Source: Reyranella sp. (GTDB lineage Bacteria; Pseudomonadota; Alphaproteobacteria; Reyranellales; Reyranellaceae). From it: 64,000 nt of DNA. The DNA is taken from contig JAQSDW010000240.1 in the NCBI GenBank assembly GCA_029946105.1, forward strand, positions 1 to 64,000. The letters are read 5' to 3'. Position 1 is the first letter of the stretch, and each line of letters starts with the position of its first letter. Below are positions 51,371-61,767 of the stretch, piece by piece. Under the pieces are notes generated by a model, which was not told where the DNA came from, searched no databases, and saw only the letters and a program-made list of their open reading frames with translations. Position numbers and translations under genes: made by a program.

Positions 51371-52959
51371 CAGTTCTTCTTCGTGATGTTCCACCACACC
51401 GGCACCGGACCGGCGAGCCAGCCGGAGAGGCGGTCCTTGCGGTAGGCGCCGAAGGCCTTGTATTGGCCGAGCACGATGTAGGTGCCCTGGTCCATCACGC
51501 GGTCCGAGACGGCCATCGCGATCGCCTTGCGCTTCGCCGGATCGGGCTCCTTGGCATAGGACGAGCGCAGCTTCTCCATCTCCGGATCGCACGGCCAACC
51601 GAACCAGGCTTTCTCGCAGCCGCCGCTGGTGAAGGAGTTCCCGGCCGGGTTGTCGGCGTCGACGGTGACGGTGGTGGTGTAGAAGATGTTCCAGCCGCCT
51701 TGCGCCGGCGGCTCCTTCTTGGCGCGCCGCGCCACCACGGTCTGCCAGTCCATCGCCTGCAGATCGACCTTGAAGCCGATCTTCTCCAGCGCCTGCTTGC
51801 CGACCGGCGGAAGCTGGTTGGAGGACAAGAGGTCGGTCGCCTGCATCATGACGATCGGCGTGCCGTCGTAGCCGCTCTCCTTGAGGAGCTGCCGCGCCTT
51901 GTCGAGGTCGGGCTTGAGCAGCAGGTCACCGTAGCTCTTCTCGTAGGGCGAGCCGCACACCAGCGGCGCGTTGCAGACGCGATAGATGCTTGGATCGCCC
52001 ACCTGGGCGCGCAGGAAATCCTCTTGGGCGATGGCGTACATTGCCGCCTGGCGCGCCTTCTGGTTGTTGAACGGCGGATGGAGGTGGTTGAAGCGCATGA
52101 TGATCTGGCTGCCCAGCGCGTTCCAGCCGAACAGCTCGATGTTCTTGTTGGCCTTGAGCATCGGGAAGAGGTCGGGCACCGGGATCTCGATCAGGTCGAT
52201 TTCGCCCTGCTCCAGCGCGTTGACGGCCGTCAGCGGGTCGGCGATGGCGAGCCACTCGACGCGATCGACCTTCACCACCTTGCCGCCGGCCAGCATCGAG
52301 GGCGGCTCGGCGCGCGGCTTGTACTTGGTGTTCTTGACGTAGACGATCTTGTCGCCGGGCTTCCATTCGTCCTTCTTGAAGATGAACGGGCCGGAGCCGA
52401 TGTAATCGTCGATCTGCTTGAACGGGTCGGTCTCGGCCACCCGCTTAGGCATCATGAACGGCACGGTCGAGGAGGGCTTGCCCAGCGCCTCGAGGACGAG
52501 GCCGAACGGTTCCTTGAGCACGAGCTGGAAAGTCTTGGCGTCGATCACCTTCAAGTCGCCGGTCGAGGCCATGAGCTGCTGGCCGAGCGCGTCGCGCGCG
52601 CCCCAGCGCTTGATCGAGGCGACGCAATCCTCCGCTAGTACCGGTTTGCCGTCGTGCCATTCCAGGCCATCTCGAAGCGTGAAGGTCCAGGTGAGCTTGT
52701 CGTCGGAGACGGTCCACTTGTCGACCATCTGCGGCTGGATCTGCAGCTTCTCGTCCTTGGCGAACAGCGTGTCGTAGACCATGTAGCCGTGGTTGCGGGT
52801 GATGAAGGCGGTGGTCCAGATCGGGTCCAGCACCTTGAGATCGGAGTGCGCCACAAGCTTCAGCGTCGTCTGGGCCACAGCCGGGATCGACAGGGCCGGG
52901 GCCGCCAGGATCGCCCACAGACAGGCCGCAATCTGACCCCATCTCCGCAACATAAGCAT
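51370..52959 (-). CDS. ABC transporter substrate-binding protein, family 5 (paralogue 2)
   Basis: This 529-residue periplasmic SBP_bac_5 protein has a signal peptide (about 1-29, ending PAVAQ). The core includes VLDPIWTTAFITRNHGYMVYD and TFTLRDGLEWHDGKPVLAEDC. It matches the protein at 46872 almost segment for segment, so the two are paralogues. The start at 52959 (MLMLRRWG) follows AAGGA with 7 bp spacing. Again no permease or ATPase gene accompanies it. The DODA-like dioxygenase gene is divergent, with its start about 95 bp away. Confidence 0.9.
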   Translation of the reverse strand: MLMLRRWGQIAACLWAILAAPALSIPAVAQTTLKLVAHSDLKVLDPIWTTAFITRNHGYMVYDTLFAKDEKLQIQPQMVDKWTVSDDKLTWTFTLRDGLEWHDGKPVLAEDCVASIKRWGARDALGQQLMASTGDLKVIDAKTFQLVLKEPFGLVLEALGKPSSTVPFMMPKRVAETDPFKQIDDYIGSGPFIFKKDEWKPGDKIVYVKNTKYKPRAEPPSMLAGGKVVKVDRVEWLAIADPLTAVNALEQGEIDLIEIPVPDLFPMLKANKNIELFGWNALGSQIIMRFNHLHPPFNNQKARQAAMYAIAQEDFLRAQVGDPSIYRVCNAPLVCGSPYEKSYGDLLLKPDLDKARQLLKESGYDGTPIVMMQATDLLSSNQLPPVGKQALEKIGFKVDLQAMDWQTVVARRAKKEPPAQGGWNIFYTTTVTVDADNPAGNSFTSGGCEKAWFGWPCDPEMEKLRSSYAKEPDPAKRKAIAMAVSDRVMDQGTYIVLGQYKAFGAYRKDRLSGWLAGPVPVWWNITKKN

Positions 52960-53053
52960 ACTATTGTCCTTCTCTTGCCTTGGCTTGGGCCCCGATATGG
53001 GTCCCAGCCCGAATTGCATACAGGCTGCCACGAGCCGCGTTAGGAATAAAGCG

Positions 53054-53818
53054 ATGTCGATGCCAACAATCTTTGTCTCGCATGGCGCACCGACGCTGAT
53101 CCTGGACGACGTGCCGGCGCGAACCTTCCTGGCCTCGCTCGGCCAGCAGCTTCCGCGGCCGACGGCGATCGTCGCGGTGTCGGCCCATTGGGACACCGAC
53201 ATGCCGGCGGTTTCGCTGGCGCACCGTCCCGATACCATCCACGATTTCTACGGCTTCCCCGAAGCGCTCTATCGCCTCCGCTACGCAGCACCTGGCGCGC
53301 CGGAAGTCGCCGAGCGTGTGGCCAAGCTCACCGGCGCCGCGCACGACCCGCACCGTGGGCTCGACCACGGCGCCTGGGTGCCGGCGATGCTGGGTTGGCC
53401 CGAGGCCGACGTTCCGATCTTCCAGCTCTCGGTGCAGCCCGACCAGAGCCCGGCGCATCATATCGCGCTGGGGCGCAAGCTCAGCAAGCTGCGCGAGGAG
53501 GACATCCTGGTGATGGGCAGCGGTAGCGCTACGCACAATCTGCGGGCGCTGGTGCGCGGCGGGGCTGCCTCGGAGCCCGAGCCGTGGGCCCAGGAATTCG
53601 ACGATTGGCTGGCCGATACCGTGGAGAAGGGCGACGAGGCGGCGCTGGCCGACTATCGCGCCCAGGCGCCCAACGCGGTCGATGCCCATCCCACCGACGA
53701 GCACTTCCTGCCGCTGCATGTCGCGTTCGGCGCGGCGGGCGAAGGCGCCTGCGGACGGGCGCTCCACCGCAGCTTCACGCTGGGAAATCTTTCGATGGCT
53801 TCATATGCTTTCGAGTAG
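53054..53818 (+). CDS. DODA-type class III extradiol ring-cleavage dioxygenase
   Basis: This 254-residue LigB/DODA-family dioxygenase resembles YgiD and 4,5-DOPA dioxygenase and cleaves catechol rings with a metal centre. The histidine-bearing elements SHGAPTLILDD, VSAHWDTD, GLDHGAWVPAMLG and GSGSATHNLRAL are in the order expected for metal and acid/base residues. The ATG at 53054 follows AGGAAT; a second ATG two codons on is possible. It is divergent from the binding-protein gene. Its last codons and stop lie inside the outer hairpin of a structured intergenic element. Confidence 0.86.
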   Translation: MSMPTIFVSHGAPTLILDDVPARTFLASLGQQLPRPTAIVAVSAHWDTDMPAVSLAHRPDTIHDFYGFPEALYRLRYAAPGAPEVAERVAKLTGAAHDPHRGLDHGAWVPAMLGWPEADVPIFQLSVQPDQSPAHHIALGRKLSKLREEDILVMGSGSATHNLRALVRGGAASEPEPWAQEFDDWLADTVEKGDEAALADYRAQAPNAVDAHPTDEHFLPLHVAFGAAGEGACGRALHRSFTLGNLSMASYAFE

Positions 53819-54062
53819 GCGCGTCCGCGCCTGTTCGAAAGCATAGGCGGGCGGCAGCGCTTTCTCGCGTTTTCGCCGCTTTCGGCGAAAACGCTGAAGC
53901 GCGAGAGCCCGCTCGGTGCAGAATAGACAAGAACTCAAATACAAAGACCGCGGGGTTGAACCCGCGGTCTGATCAAACACTACCTGTAAGGCTCCACACA
54001 GCGGGCTCTCGCGCCTCTGAAGGCGCTGCCGCCCGCTAACGCTTTCCTGTCGGAAAGCGTTA
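53805..54062. repeat. Nested inverted-repeat element between convergent dioxygenase and grxD genes
   Basis: The 258-bp stretch contains six dyads. Arms 53805-53823/53826-53844 match at 17 of 19 bases and cover the dioxygenase stop. Arms 53847-53860/54023-54036 are perfect 14-mers. A perfect 11-bp hairpin lies at 53867-53894. Perfect 15-bp arms are at 53899-53913/54000-54014. A perfect 10-bp hairpin is at 53945-53970. A perfect 11-bp hairpin at 54037-54062 covers the grxD stop. GCTTTC or its complement occurs six times. The 241 bp between the genes hold no ORF I can support. It could be a double terminator, a structured RNA or a palindromic mini-element. Confidence 0.65.
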
Positions 54063-54401
54063 AGCCGCGTCGGCCAGCGAGACGCCTTTTTCCTTGAGGA
54101 GCTGTTCGAGCTCACCGGTCTCGAACATCTCGCGCACGATATCGCAGCCGCCGACGAATTCGCCCTTCACGTAGAGCTGGGGGATCGTCGGCCACTGGCT
54201 GAATTCCTTGATGCCTTCGCGCAGTTCCGGATCGACGAGGATGTTGATGCCGTGGAACTTGACGCCGAGCTGGCTCAGCGCGTCGACGGTGGCGGCCGAG
54301 AAGCCACACTGGGGGAACACTGGCGTTCCCTTCATGAACAGAAGGACGTCGTTCTTGCCGATCTCGTCGCGGATGCGCTCGAAAACTTCGGGTTCGCTCA
54401 T
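54060..54401 (-). CDS. grxD: Monothiol glutaredoxin (Grx4 type)
   Basis: This 113-residue monothiol glutaredoxin has the CGFS active site in FPQCGFSAATVDAL. The glutathione-binding TIPQLYVKGEFVGGCDI segment follows. Grx4 proteins carry a glutathione-ligated [2Fe-2S] cluster and work with BolA in iron-sulfur trafficking and iron sensing. The start at 54401 follows AGGAGA; the upstream ATG at 54446 adds an unrelated tail. It is the last gene of the purC-S-Q-L-bolA-grxD run. Confidence 0.94.
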   Translation of the reverse strand: MSEPEVFERIRDEIGKNDVLLFMKGTPVFPQCGFSAATVDALSQLGVKFHGINILVDPELREGIKEFSQWPTIPQLYVKGEFVGGCDIVREMFETGELEQLLKEKGVSLADAA

Positions 54402-54468
54402 GTCGATCTCCTGAGGGATCCTGTCGGGGCGCCCAGCCGGGCGCAAGCTTGCCCTAAATATAGGGCGG

Positions 54469-54705
54469 TCAGGGCCTTTGCGCCATGGTGGTTAACTTGA
54501 GGGCGTGCAGCACGCCGCCCATGCGGCCGCCCAGCGCGCCATAGACCATCTGATGCTGCTGGATCTTCGATTTGCCGGCGAAAGCCGGGGCAATAACCGT
54601 AGCCGCATAGTGGTCTCCGTCGCCGGCCAGGTCCTGGATCTCGACCTCGGCGCCAGGGATGCCATCCTTGATCAGGCGGATAATGTCTTCGGCTTGCATC
54701 GGCAT
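54469..54705 (-). CDS. bolA: BolA family protein
   Basis: This 78-residue class II KH-like protein has the BolA pattern: IKDGIPGAEVEIQDLAGDGDHYAATV, then SKIQQHQMVYGALGGRMGGVLHALKL with the conserved His. It forms a [2Fe-2S] heterodimer with the monothiol glutaredoxin encoded 67 bp downstream. The ATG at 54705 follows GGAGAGA. The upstream neighbour purL ends 14 bp before it. Confidence 0.92.
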   Translation of the reverse strand: MPMQAEDIIRLIKDGIPGAEVEIQDLAGDGDHYAATVIAPAFAGKSKIQQHQMVYGALGGRMGGVLHALKLTTMAQRP

Positions 54706-54719
54706 GGCGCTCTCTCCTG

Positions 54720-56975
<2,256 letters not shown>

Positions 56976-57000
56976 GGTGCGACACTCATGGGTGCGTCTC

Positions 57001-57702
57001 TCATGAAAGGGCCTCGACCATGCCTTCGAACAATCCCTTGCCGTCGGTGCCGCCGAACATCGGTTCCACGGCGTTCTCCGGATGCGGCATCAGGCCCAGC
57101 ACCGTCTTGGTCTCGTTGAACACGCCGGCGATATTGCTGCTCGATCCGTTGGGATTGGCCCCTTTACCCAGGGGGCCGTCGACCGCGCCCTCGGGCGAGC
57201 AGTAGCGGAAGGCGATCTGGCCGCGGTCCTCGAGCTTCTTCATCGTCTCGGCGTCGGCGAAATAGTTGCCCTCGGCATGGGCCACCGGGACCTTGATCAC
57301 CTGGCCCGCCTGGTAGCGGTTGGTGAACAGGCTCTGGCTGGTCTCGACCTTGAGGTGCACATCGGCACAGACGAACTTGAGGTGCGAATTGCGCATCAGC
57401 GTACCCGGCAGCAGGCCCGCCTCGGTCATGATCTGGAAGCCGTTGCAGATGCCCAGCACCGGCACGCCCTGCGCGGCGCGCTTCTTGACCTCGGCCATCA
57501 CCGGCGATTGCGCGGCCATGGCGCCGCAGCGCAGGTAGTCGCCGTAGGAGAAGCCGCCCGGTACCACGATCAGGTCGACCTTCTCGAAGTCGCCGTCGCC
57601 GTGCCACACCATCGTGGGCCTGCGGCCCGTCACCAGCTCGATCGCCTGCGCCACGTCGCCTTCGCGATTGGAGCCAGGGAAGACCAGAACCGCCGCTTTC
57701 AT
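57001..57702 (-). CDS. purQ: Phosphoribosylformylglycinamidine synthase subunit PurQ (glutaminase)
   Basis: This 233-residue class I glutamine amidotransferase subunit releases ammonia for PurL. The nucleophile Cys is in [14 protein letters not shown] and the His/Glu pair is in [11 protein letters not shown]. It starts [16 protein letters not shown], the family consensus. The start overlaps the purS stop by one base (TGATG), so the two subunits are translationally coupled. Confidence 0.97.
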   Translation of the reverse strand: MKAAVLVFPGSNREGDVAQAIELVTGRRPTMVWHGDGDFEKVDLIVVPGGFSYGDYLRCGAMAAQSPVMAEVKKRAAQGVPVLGICNGFQIMTEAGLLPGTLMRNSHLKFVCADVHLKVETSQSLFTNRYQAGQVIKVPVAHAEGNYFADAETMKKLEDRGQIAFRYCSPEGAVDGPLGKGANPNGSSSNIAGVFNETKTVLGLMPHPENAVEPMFGGTDGKGLFEGMVEALS

Positions 57703-57944
57703 CAGCCGACCAGCTCGATCGAGTAGTTCTCGATTACCGTATTGGCCAGAAGCTTCTTGCACATGTCCTCGAGGCGGGCTTTGGCCTTGGCCTTGTCGGT
57801 CTCGGCGAGCTCGAGTTCGATGTACTTGCCCTGGCGGACGTCGCCCACTTCGGGGAAGCCCAGGCGATTGAGCGAATGTCCGATGGCCTTGCCCTGGGGG
57901 TCGAGCACGCCGTTCTTGAGGGTTACGTGAACTCTGGCTTTCAT
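57702..57944 (-). CDS. purS: Phosphoribosylformylglycinamidine synthase subunit PurS
   Basis: This 80-residue subunit bridges PurL and PurQ in the three-part FGAM synthase. It starts [21 protein letters not shown] and has the motif [10 protein letters not shown]. The length is typical. It lies between purC (19 bp upstream) and purQ (overlapping). Confidence 0.95.
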   Translation of the reverse strand: MKARVHVTLKNGVLDPQGKAIGHSLNRLGFPEVGDVRQGKYIELELAETDKAKAKARLEDMCKKLLANTVIENYSIELVG

Positions 57945-57963
57945 GGGGCTTCCGTCTCGCCTC

Positions 57964-58728
57964 TTATTGCAACGTGGTGGGGCCGCGCACGTCGCCCGGT
58001 CCCTGGTCGATCAGTATGCCGAGCCGCCGCGCCACCTCCTGGTAGGCTTCCTCGACCTTGCCGAGGTCGCGGCGGAACCGGTCCTTGTCCATCTTCTCGT
58101 TGGTGCGCAGATCCCACAGCCGGCACGAGTCGGGACTGATCTCGTCGGCAAGCACGATGCGCACCATGTCGTCCTCGTAGAGCCGGCCGAACTCGACCTT
58201 GAAGTCGATCAGCTTGATGCCGCAGCCGAGGAACAGGCCAAACAGGAAGTCGTTGACGCGCAGCGTGAGCGCCACGATGTCGTCGAGGTCCTGCGGGGTC
58301 GCCCAGCCGAACGCCGTGATGTGCTCCTCGGTCACCATCGGATCGCCCAGCGCGTCGTTCTTGTGGAAGAATTCCATGATCGAGCGCGGCAGCTGGGTGC
58401 CTTCCTCGACGCCGAAGCGCTTGGCGAAGGAACCGGCGGCGACGTTGCGCACGACGATCTCGAGCGGGATGATCTCGACCTGGCGGATGAGTTGCTCGCG
58501 CATGTTGAGGCGGCGGATGAAATGGGTCGGCACGCCGATCTCGCCGAGCTTCGTCATCAGGAACTCGGAGATGCGGTTGTTGATCACCCCCTTGCCGGTG
58601 ATCGTGCCCTTCTTCTGGTTGTTGAACGCGGTGGCGTCGTCCTTGAAGTATTGGACGATCGTCCCGGGCTCGGGCCCCTCGAACAAGGTCTTGGCCTTGC
58701 CCTCGTAGATGCGGCGGCGGCGGGACAT
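57964..58728 (-). CDS. purC: Phosphoribosylaminoimidazole-succinocarboxamide synthase
   Basis: This 254-residue SAICAR synthetase joins CAIR and aspartate with ATP in purine synthesis. The N-terminal [25 protein letters not shown] and the central [19 protein letters not shown] are family hallmarks. The sequence [10 protein letters not shown] precedes the ATP-site end [12 protein letters not shown]. The ATG has AGGAG six bases upstream. It is the first gene of the purine operon and is divergent from the di-iron protein gene. Confidence 0.97.
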   Translation of the reverse strand: MSRRRRIYEGKAKTLFEGPEPGTIVQYFKDDATAFNNQKKGTITGKGVINNRISEFLMTKLGEIGVPTHFIRRLNMREQLIRQVEIIPLEIVVRNVAAGSFAKRFGVEEGTQLPRSIMEFFHKNDALGDPMVTEEHITAFGWATPQDLDDIVALTLRVNDFLFGLFLGCGIKLIDFKVEFGRLYEDDMVRIVLADEISPDSCRLWDLRTNEKMDKDRFRRDLGKVEEAYQEVARRLGILIDQGPGDVRGPTTLQ

Positions 58729-58817
58729 TAATTACTCCTGCACGGACGATGCGGGTCGCCCGCTGATCGGCCGGAATATGGCGGAAGTCCAATGCGCCGG
58801 TACTGGGGAAAAATCCA

Positions 58818-58846
58818 TTGAAAAAGGTGACACACCCGTCATATTG
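58818..58846 (+). promoter_or_regulatory. Possible promoter of the di-iron protein gene
   Basis: TTGAAA (58818-58823) is followed after 17 bp by ATATTG (58841-58846). It lies 23 bp before the start codon, within the 141-bp divergent region shared with purC. The match at -10 is only moderate. Confidence 0.35.
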
Positions 58847-58869
58847 ACGCTTCCTTTGGAGGTACTGCG

Positions 58870-59994
58870 ATGGCCCAGCAGATCACGTACGACAAGGCCT
58901 ATGACACCGTCGCGCGCGAGGACTTCCCGGCGATGCTGGAAGTACCACGGTATGGCCGCCGGACCGATGCCTTCGATGGCATCATTTCGTCCACCCACGA
59001 CCATTTCTGGGACCCGCTCGACAAGAACTACATCGACTTCGATCAGCCCTTCGACATGTCCCGGACTCCGATCATGCCGCTCGACTCGATCGTCGAGCTC
59101 CGGAGCGCGGTAGCCGACCGCCTCGACGACCAGCAGAAGATCGGCTTGGCCAACGACGTCACCCACTGGTCGACCTCCAATCTGCTGCATGGCGAGCAGG
59201 GCGCGCTCTCGCTCTCGGCCAGCCTGTGCCACATCCTCCTCGATCCGGGCGCCCAGGAATACGCCGCCAACCAGGCGCGCGAGGAGGCCCGCCATGTCAC
59301 GGGCTTCACCCGCTACATCGCCAAGCGCTGGGGCGACCCGCTGCCGGTCGGCAAGACGATCTCCAGCGTGCTCACCGATCTGGTGACGACCGAGGAGGTC
59401 TACAAGAAGATCGTCGGCATGCAGATGCTGATCGAAGGCATCGCCATGGGCTCGTTTGCGACGCTGAATGCCAAGACCAACGATCCCGTCCTGCGCCGGC
59501 TGGTGCAGCTCGTCATGAGCGACGAGGCGTTCCACCATCGCTTCGGCCGCATCTGGGCGGCCAAGACGATCCGGTTCCTGAACGAGGACGAGCACAAGAA
59601 GGTCGAGGACTGGTCGGCGCAGCTTTTCCAGATGCTGCTGTTCAATCTGATCAACGCCGAGCAGAAGCAGGTGATCTACGCCAAGTACGGGCTCGACTGG
59701 CAATGGGTGCGCGACGCCATGAAGGAGGTCTTCACCGACGAGGACCGCCGCGCCCAGCTCAAGGACAGCACCAACATTTTCCGCGTGCTGATCAAGACCC
59801 TGCTGCATGCCGGCATCATCACCTCGCGCACCGCGCCGCTCTACGCGGTGTGGGTCGACATGAAGGAGCTCGAGGCCGAGGGCGATGGCATCCCGGGCGA
59901 CATCGTCGCCGATGAGATGCTGGTGATCCTGCGCGAGATCAACGCCAAGCGCCGCCGCATCGGCAGCAAGGACGTGGCCGCCGCGGCGTCCTAG
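58870..59994 (+). CDS. Ferritin-like di-iron carboxylate protein of unknown function
   Basis: This 374-residue helical protein has a complete pair of di-iron half-sites: Glu109 (LLHGEQGAL) with Glu139-x-x-His142 (REEARHVTGF), and Glu189 (LIEGIAMG) with Glu219-x-x-His222 (MSDEAFHHRFG). The E, ExxH, E, ExxH order is that of ferritin-like oxygenases and RNR-R2-like proteins. I cannot assign a substrate; N-oxygenase, desaturase and hydroxylase roles are all compatible. The ATG follows GGAGG. It is divergent from purC and ends in a CTAG overlap with the convergent methyltransferase. Confidence 0.75.
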   Translation: MAQQITYDKAYDTVAREDFPAMLEVPRYGRRTDAFDGIISSTHDHFWDPLDKNYIDFDQPFDMSRTPIMPLDSIVELRSAVADRLDDQQKIGLANDVTHWSTSNLLHGEQGALSLSASLCHILLDPGAQEYAANQAREEARHVTGFTRYIAKRWGDPLPVGKTISSVLTDLVTTEEVYKKIVGMQMLIEGIAMGSFATLNAKTNDPVLRRLVQLVMSDEAFHHRFGRIWAAKTIRFLNEDEHKKVEDWSAQLFQMLLFNLINAEQKQVIYAKYGLDWQWVRDAMKEVFTDEDRRAQLKDSTNIFRVLIKTLLHAGIITSRTAPLYAVWVDMKELEAEGDGIPGDIVADEMLVILREINAKRRRIGSKDVAAAAS

Positions 59995-60695
59995 GGCTTC
60001 CTTGCCAGGACGAAAGCGGAGAGACCGGCCAGCCGGTTGAACGGAAACAGCGGCAGCTCCGCGGCGCAGACCGCGCTCAGGATGCCGTTCAGCAGCGCGC
60101 CGTGCTTCTTGAGGCTGCTGCGTGGCTCGCTGGTGTTGCGATCGGCCAGGCGCACGGCCGCTGCCAGCGGGAACACCAGCCCGAAGAAATAGGCGCCGCG
60201 CACGATCTCGAGCCCTGACTCACGAAGCACAGCCTCGATCTCGGGCAACTGGTAGCGCCTGACATGTTCGAGGAAGACATCGTGGCCGCTCCACAGGAAG
60301 GAGAAGGCCGGCACCGTCACCAGGAAATGCGCGCCCGACGGCACCTTCGCGGCATAATGGCGAGCGAGGCTGCGGTCGTCGTCGACGTGTTCCAGCACGT
60401 CCATCATCAGCACGAGGTCGCAGTCGGTCGGGCCGGTGTCACGGCGGTAGCGCACCGGCTTGCCAGCGACGCTGTCGTCGCGGTCACTCGGGTAGCCGGT
60501 ATCGACGCAGAGCGCGCTTTCGGCCGAAGTCTCGGCCAGCAGATGGCGGGAGAAGAATCCCGAGCCTGCGCCGACGTCGAGCAGGCGTTTCGGCTGCAGT
60601 CCTGAAACGTAGCGCCGGAGTGCCGCCGCCTTCGACCGGTAGTACCAGTGCCGACCGATGTTGGCGCCGAGGATGTCCTCTTCCTTGAGATCCAT
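59991..60695 (-). CDS. Class I SAM-dependent methyltransferase
   Basis: This 234-residue Rossmann-fold methyltransferase has the SAM-binding motif LLDVGAGSGFFSRHLL (about 39-54). The acidic post-motif is ALCVDTGYP, and motif II is DCDLVLMMDVLEHVDDD, typical of the UbiE/Coq5-like or Methyltransf_11/23 types. It is downstream of a family-2 glycosyltransferase gene with 9 bp between them, suggesting modification of a lipid-linked or surface sugar. The target is unknown. Its last four bases are shared with the convergent gene. Confidence 0.83.
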   Translation of the reverse strand: MDLKEEDILGANIGRHWYYRSKAAALRRYVSGLQPKRLLDVGAGSGFFSRHLLAETSAESALCVDTGYPSDRDDSVAGKPVRYRRDTGPTDCDLVLMMDVLEHVDDDRSLARHYAAKVPSGAHFLVTVPAFSFLWSGHDVFLEHVRRYQLPEIEAVLRESGLEIVRGAYFFGLVFPLAAAVRLADRNTSEPRSSLKKHGALLNGILSAVCAAELPLFPFNRLAGLSAFVLARKP

Positions 60696-60704
60696 CGCGA
60701 GCTG

Positions 60705-61742
60705 TCAGGCCTTGGGCGGCGCGTCGGCCCCGTCCTCGTAGACCCCTTCGACGATATAGATCGGGCGACCCTTGACCTCGAGGAACAGCCGCCCAAGGTA
60801 CTCGCCGATGATGCCGAGAGACAGGAGCTGGATGGCACCCATCAACAGGACGGCGATCAGCAGCGAGGCATAGCCCGGCGTGTCGATGCCCAGGATCAGC
60901 ACGCGGGTGATGATGAAGATGGCATAGAACACCGCGATGGCCGCGATCACCACGCCGACATAGAACCAGGCGCGCAAGGGCGCGGTCGAAAAGCTCACCA
61001 CGCCGTCCAGCGCGAAGTTCCACAGCCGCCAGTAGTTGAACTTGGTGATGCCCGCGGCACGCTCCGGGCGTTCATACGGCACGCCGATCGAGTTGAAGCC
61101 GACCCAGGCGAACAGCCCCTTCATGAAGCGGTTGCGTTCGGGAAGCTGGCGCAGCACCTCGGCGGCGCGCCGGTCGACCAGCCGGAAGTCGCCGACATTG
61201 TGCGGGATGCTCACCGGCGACATCAGATTGAACGCCCAGTAGAACCATCCGGCCGACATGCGCTTGGCGGCGGTATCGGTGAGCCGCGCCGTGCGCACGC
61301 CGTAGACGATGTCGTAGCCCTCGCGCCAGCGTGCGATGAACGGCCCGATCAGGTCGGGTGGATCCTGCAGGTCGATGTCCATCGGAATGAGAACATCGCC
61401 CTTGGCGTGGTCGATGCCGGCGGTGAGGGCGGCCTCCTTGCCGAAGTTGCGCGACAGGTTGACGATCCTGATATGGCGGTCGGACGCACTTCGGGCGATC
61501 AGGCGGGAGAGCGTGTCGTCCTGCGAGCCGTCGTTCACGAAGACGAGCTCGTAGCGCAGATGGTCGCGCTCCAGCATCGGCACGACGGTGTCGATGAAGA
61601 GGTCGATCGAGTCTTCCTCGTCGAAGACCGGGATCACGAGCGAGAGCAGCGGATTGGCAGGCCGCCGCGACCGCTGTAAGGCAAGCTGGCGCTCCAGCGC
61701 TGCGCCGGCAAGCCGCGGGGCGGGGAGGGACGAGTCGGGCAC
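60705..61742 (-). CDS. Family 2 glycosyltransferase with C-terminal membrane segments
   Basis: This 345-residue GT-A glycosyltransferase resembles polyprenyl-phosphate sugar transferases (ArnC/DPM1/GtrB-like). The nucleotide-sugar region SLVIPVFDEEDSIDLF starts the domain. VNDGSQDDTL and the metal-binding IDLQDPPDL follow. Two hydrophobic segments (about 251-270 and 285-305) anchor it in the inner membrane. It would transfer a sugar to undecaprenyl phosphate or a similar lipid. It lies just upstream of the methyltransferase, apart from any visible O-antigen cluster. Confidence 0.87.
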   Translation of the reverse strand: MPDSSLPAPRLAGAALERQLALQRSRRPANPLLSLVIPVFDEEDSIDLFIDTVVPMLERDHLRYELVFVNDGSQDDTLSRLIARSASDRHIRIVNLSRNFGKEAALTAGIDHAKGDVLIPMDIDLQDPPDLIGPFIARWREGYDIVYGVRTARLTDTAAKRMSAGWFYWAFNLMSPVSIPHNVGDFRLVDRRAAEVLRQLPERNRFMKGLFAWVGFNSIGVPYERPERAAGITKFNYWRLWNFALDGVVSFSTAPLRAWFYVGVVIAAIAVFYAIFIITRVLILGIDTPGYASLLIAVLLMGAIQLLSLGIIGEYLGRLFLEVKGRPIYIVEGVYEDGADAPPKA

Positions 61743-61767
61743 GAACGATGGATCCGTCAGCTCTGCA

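Noticed and set aside
44208-53818. Genomic island or prophage
   Set aside because: No integrase, transposase, tRNA target, flanking direct repeat or clear composition shift was seen despite the accessory content.
53945-53970. Possible tRNA-like or T-arm-like hairpin (GGGGTTGAACCC)
   Set aside because: The stem is a simple 10-bp palindrome without D-arm, anticodon arm or acceptor stem around it.
53805-54062. CRISPR array
   Set aside because: The repeats are inverted and of different sequence, without regular direct repeats or spacers, and no cas genes are present.
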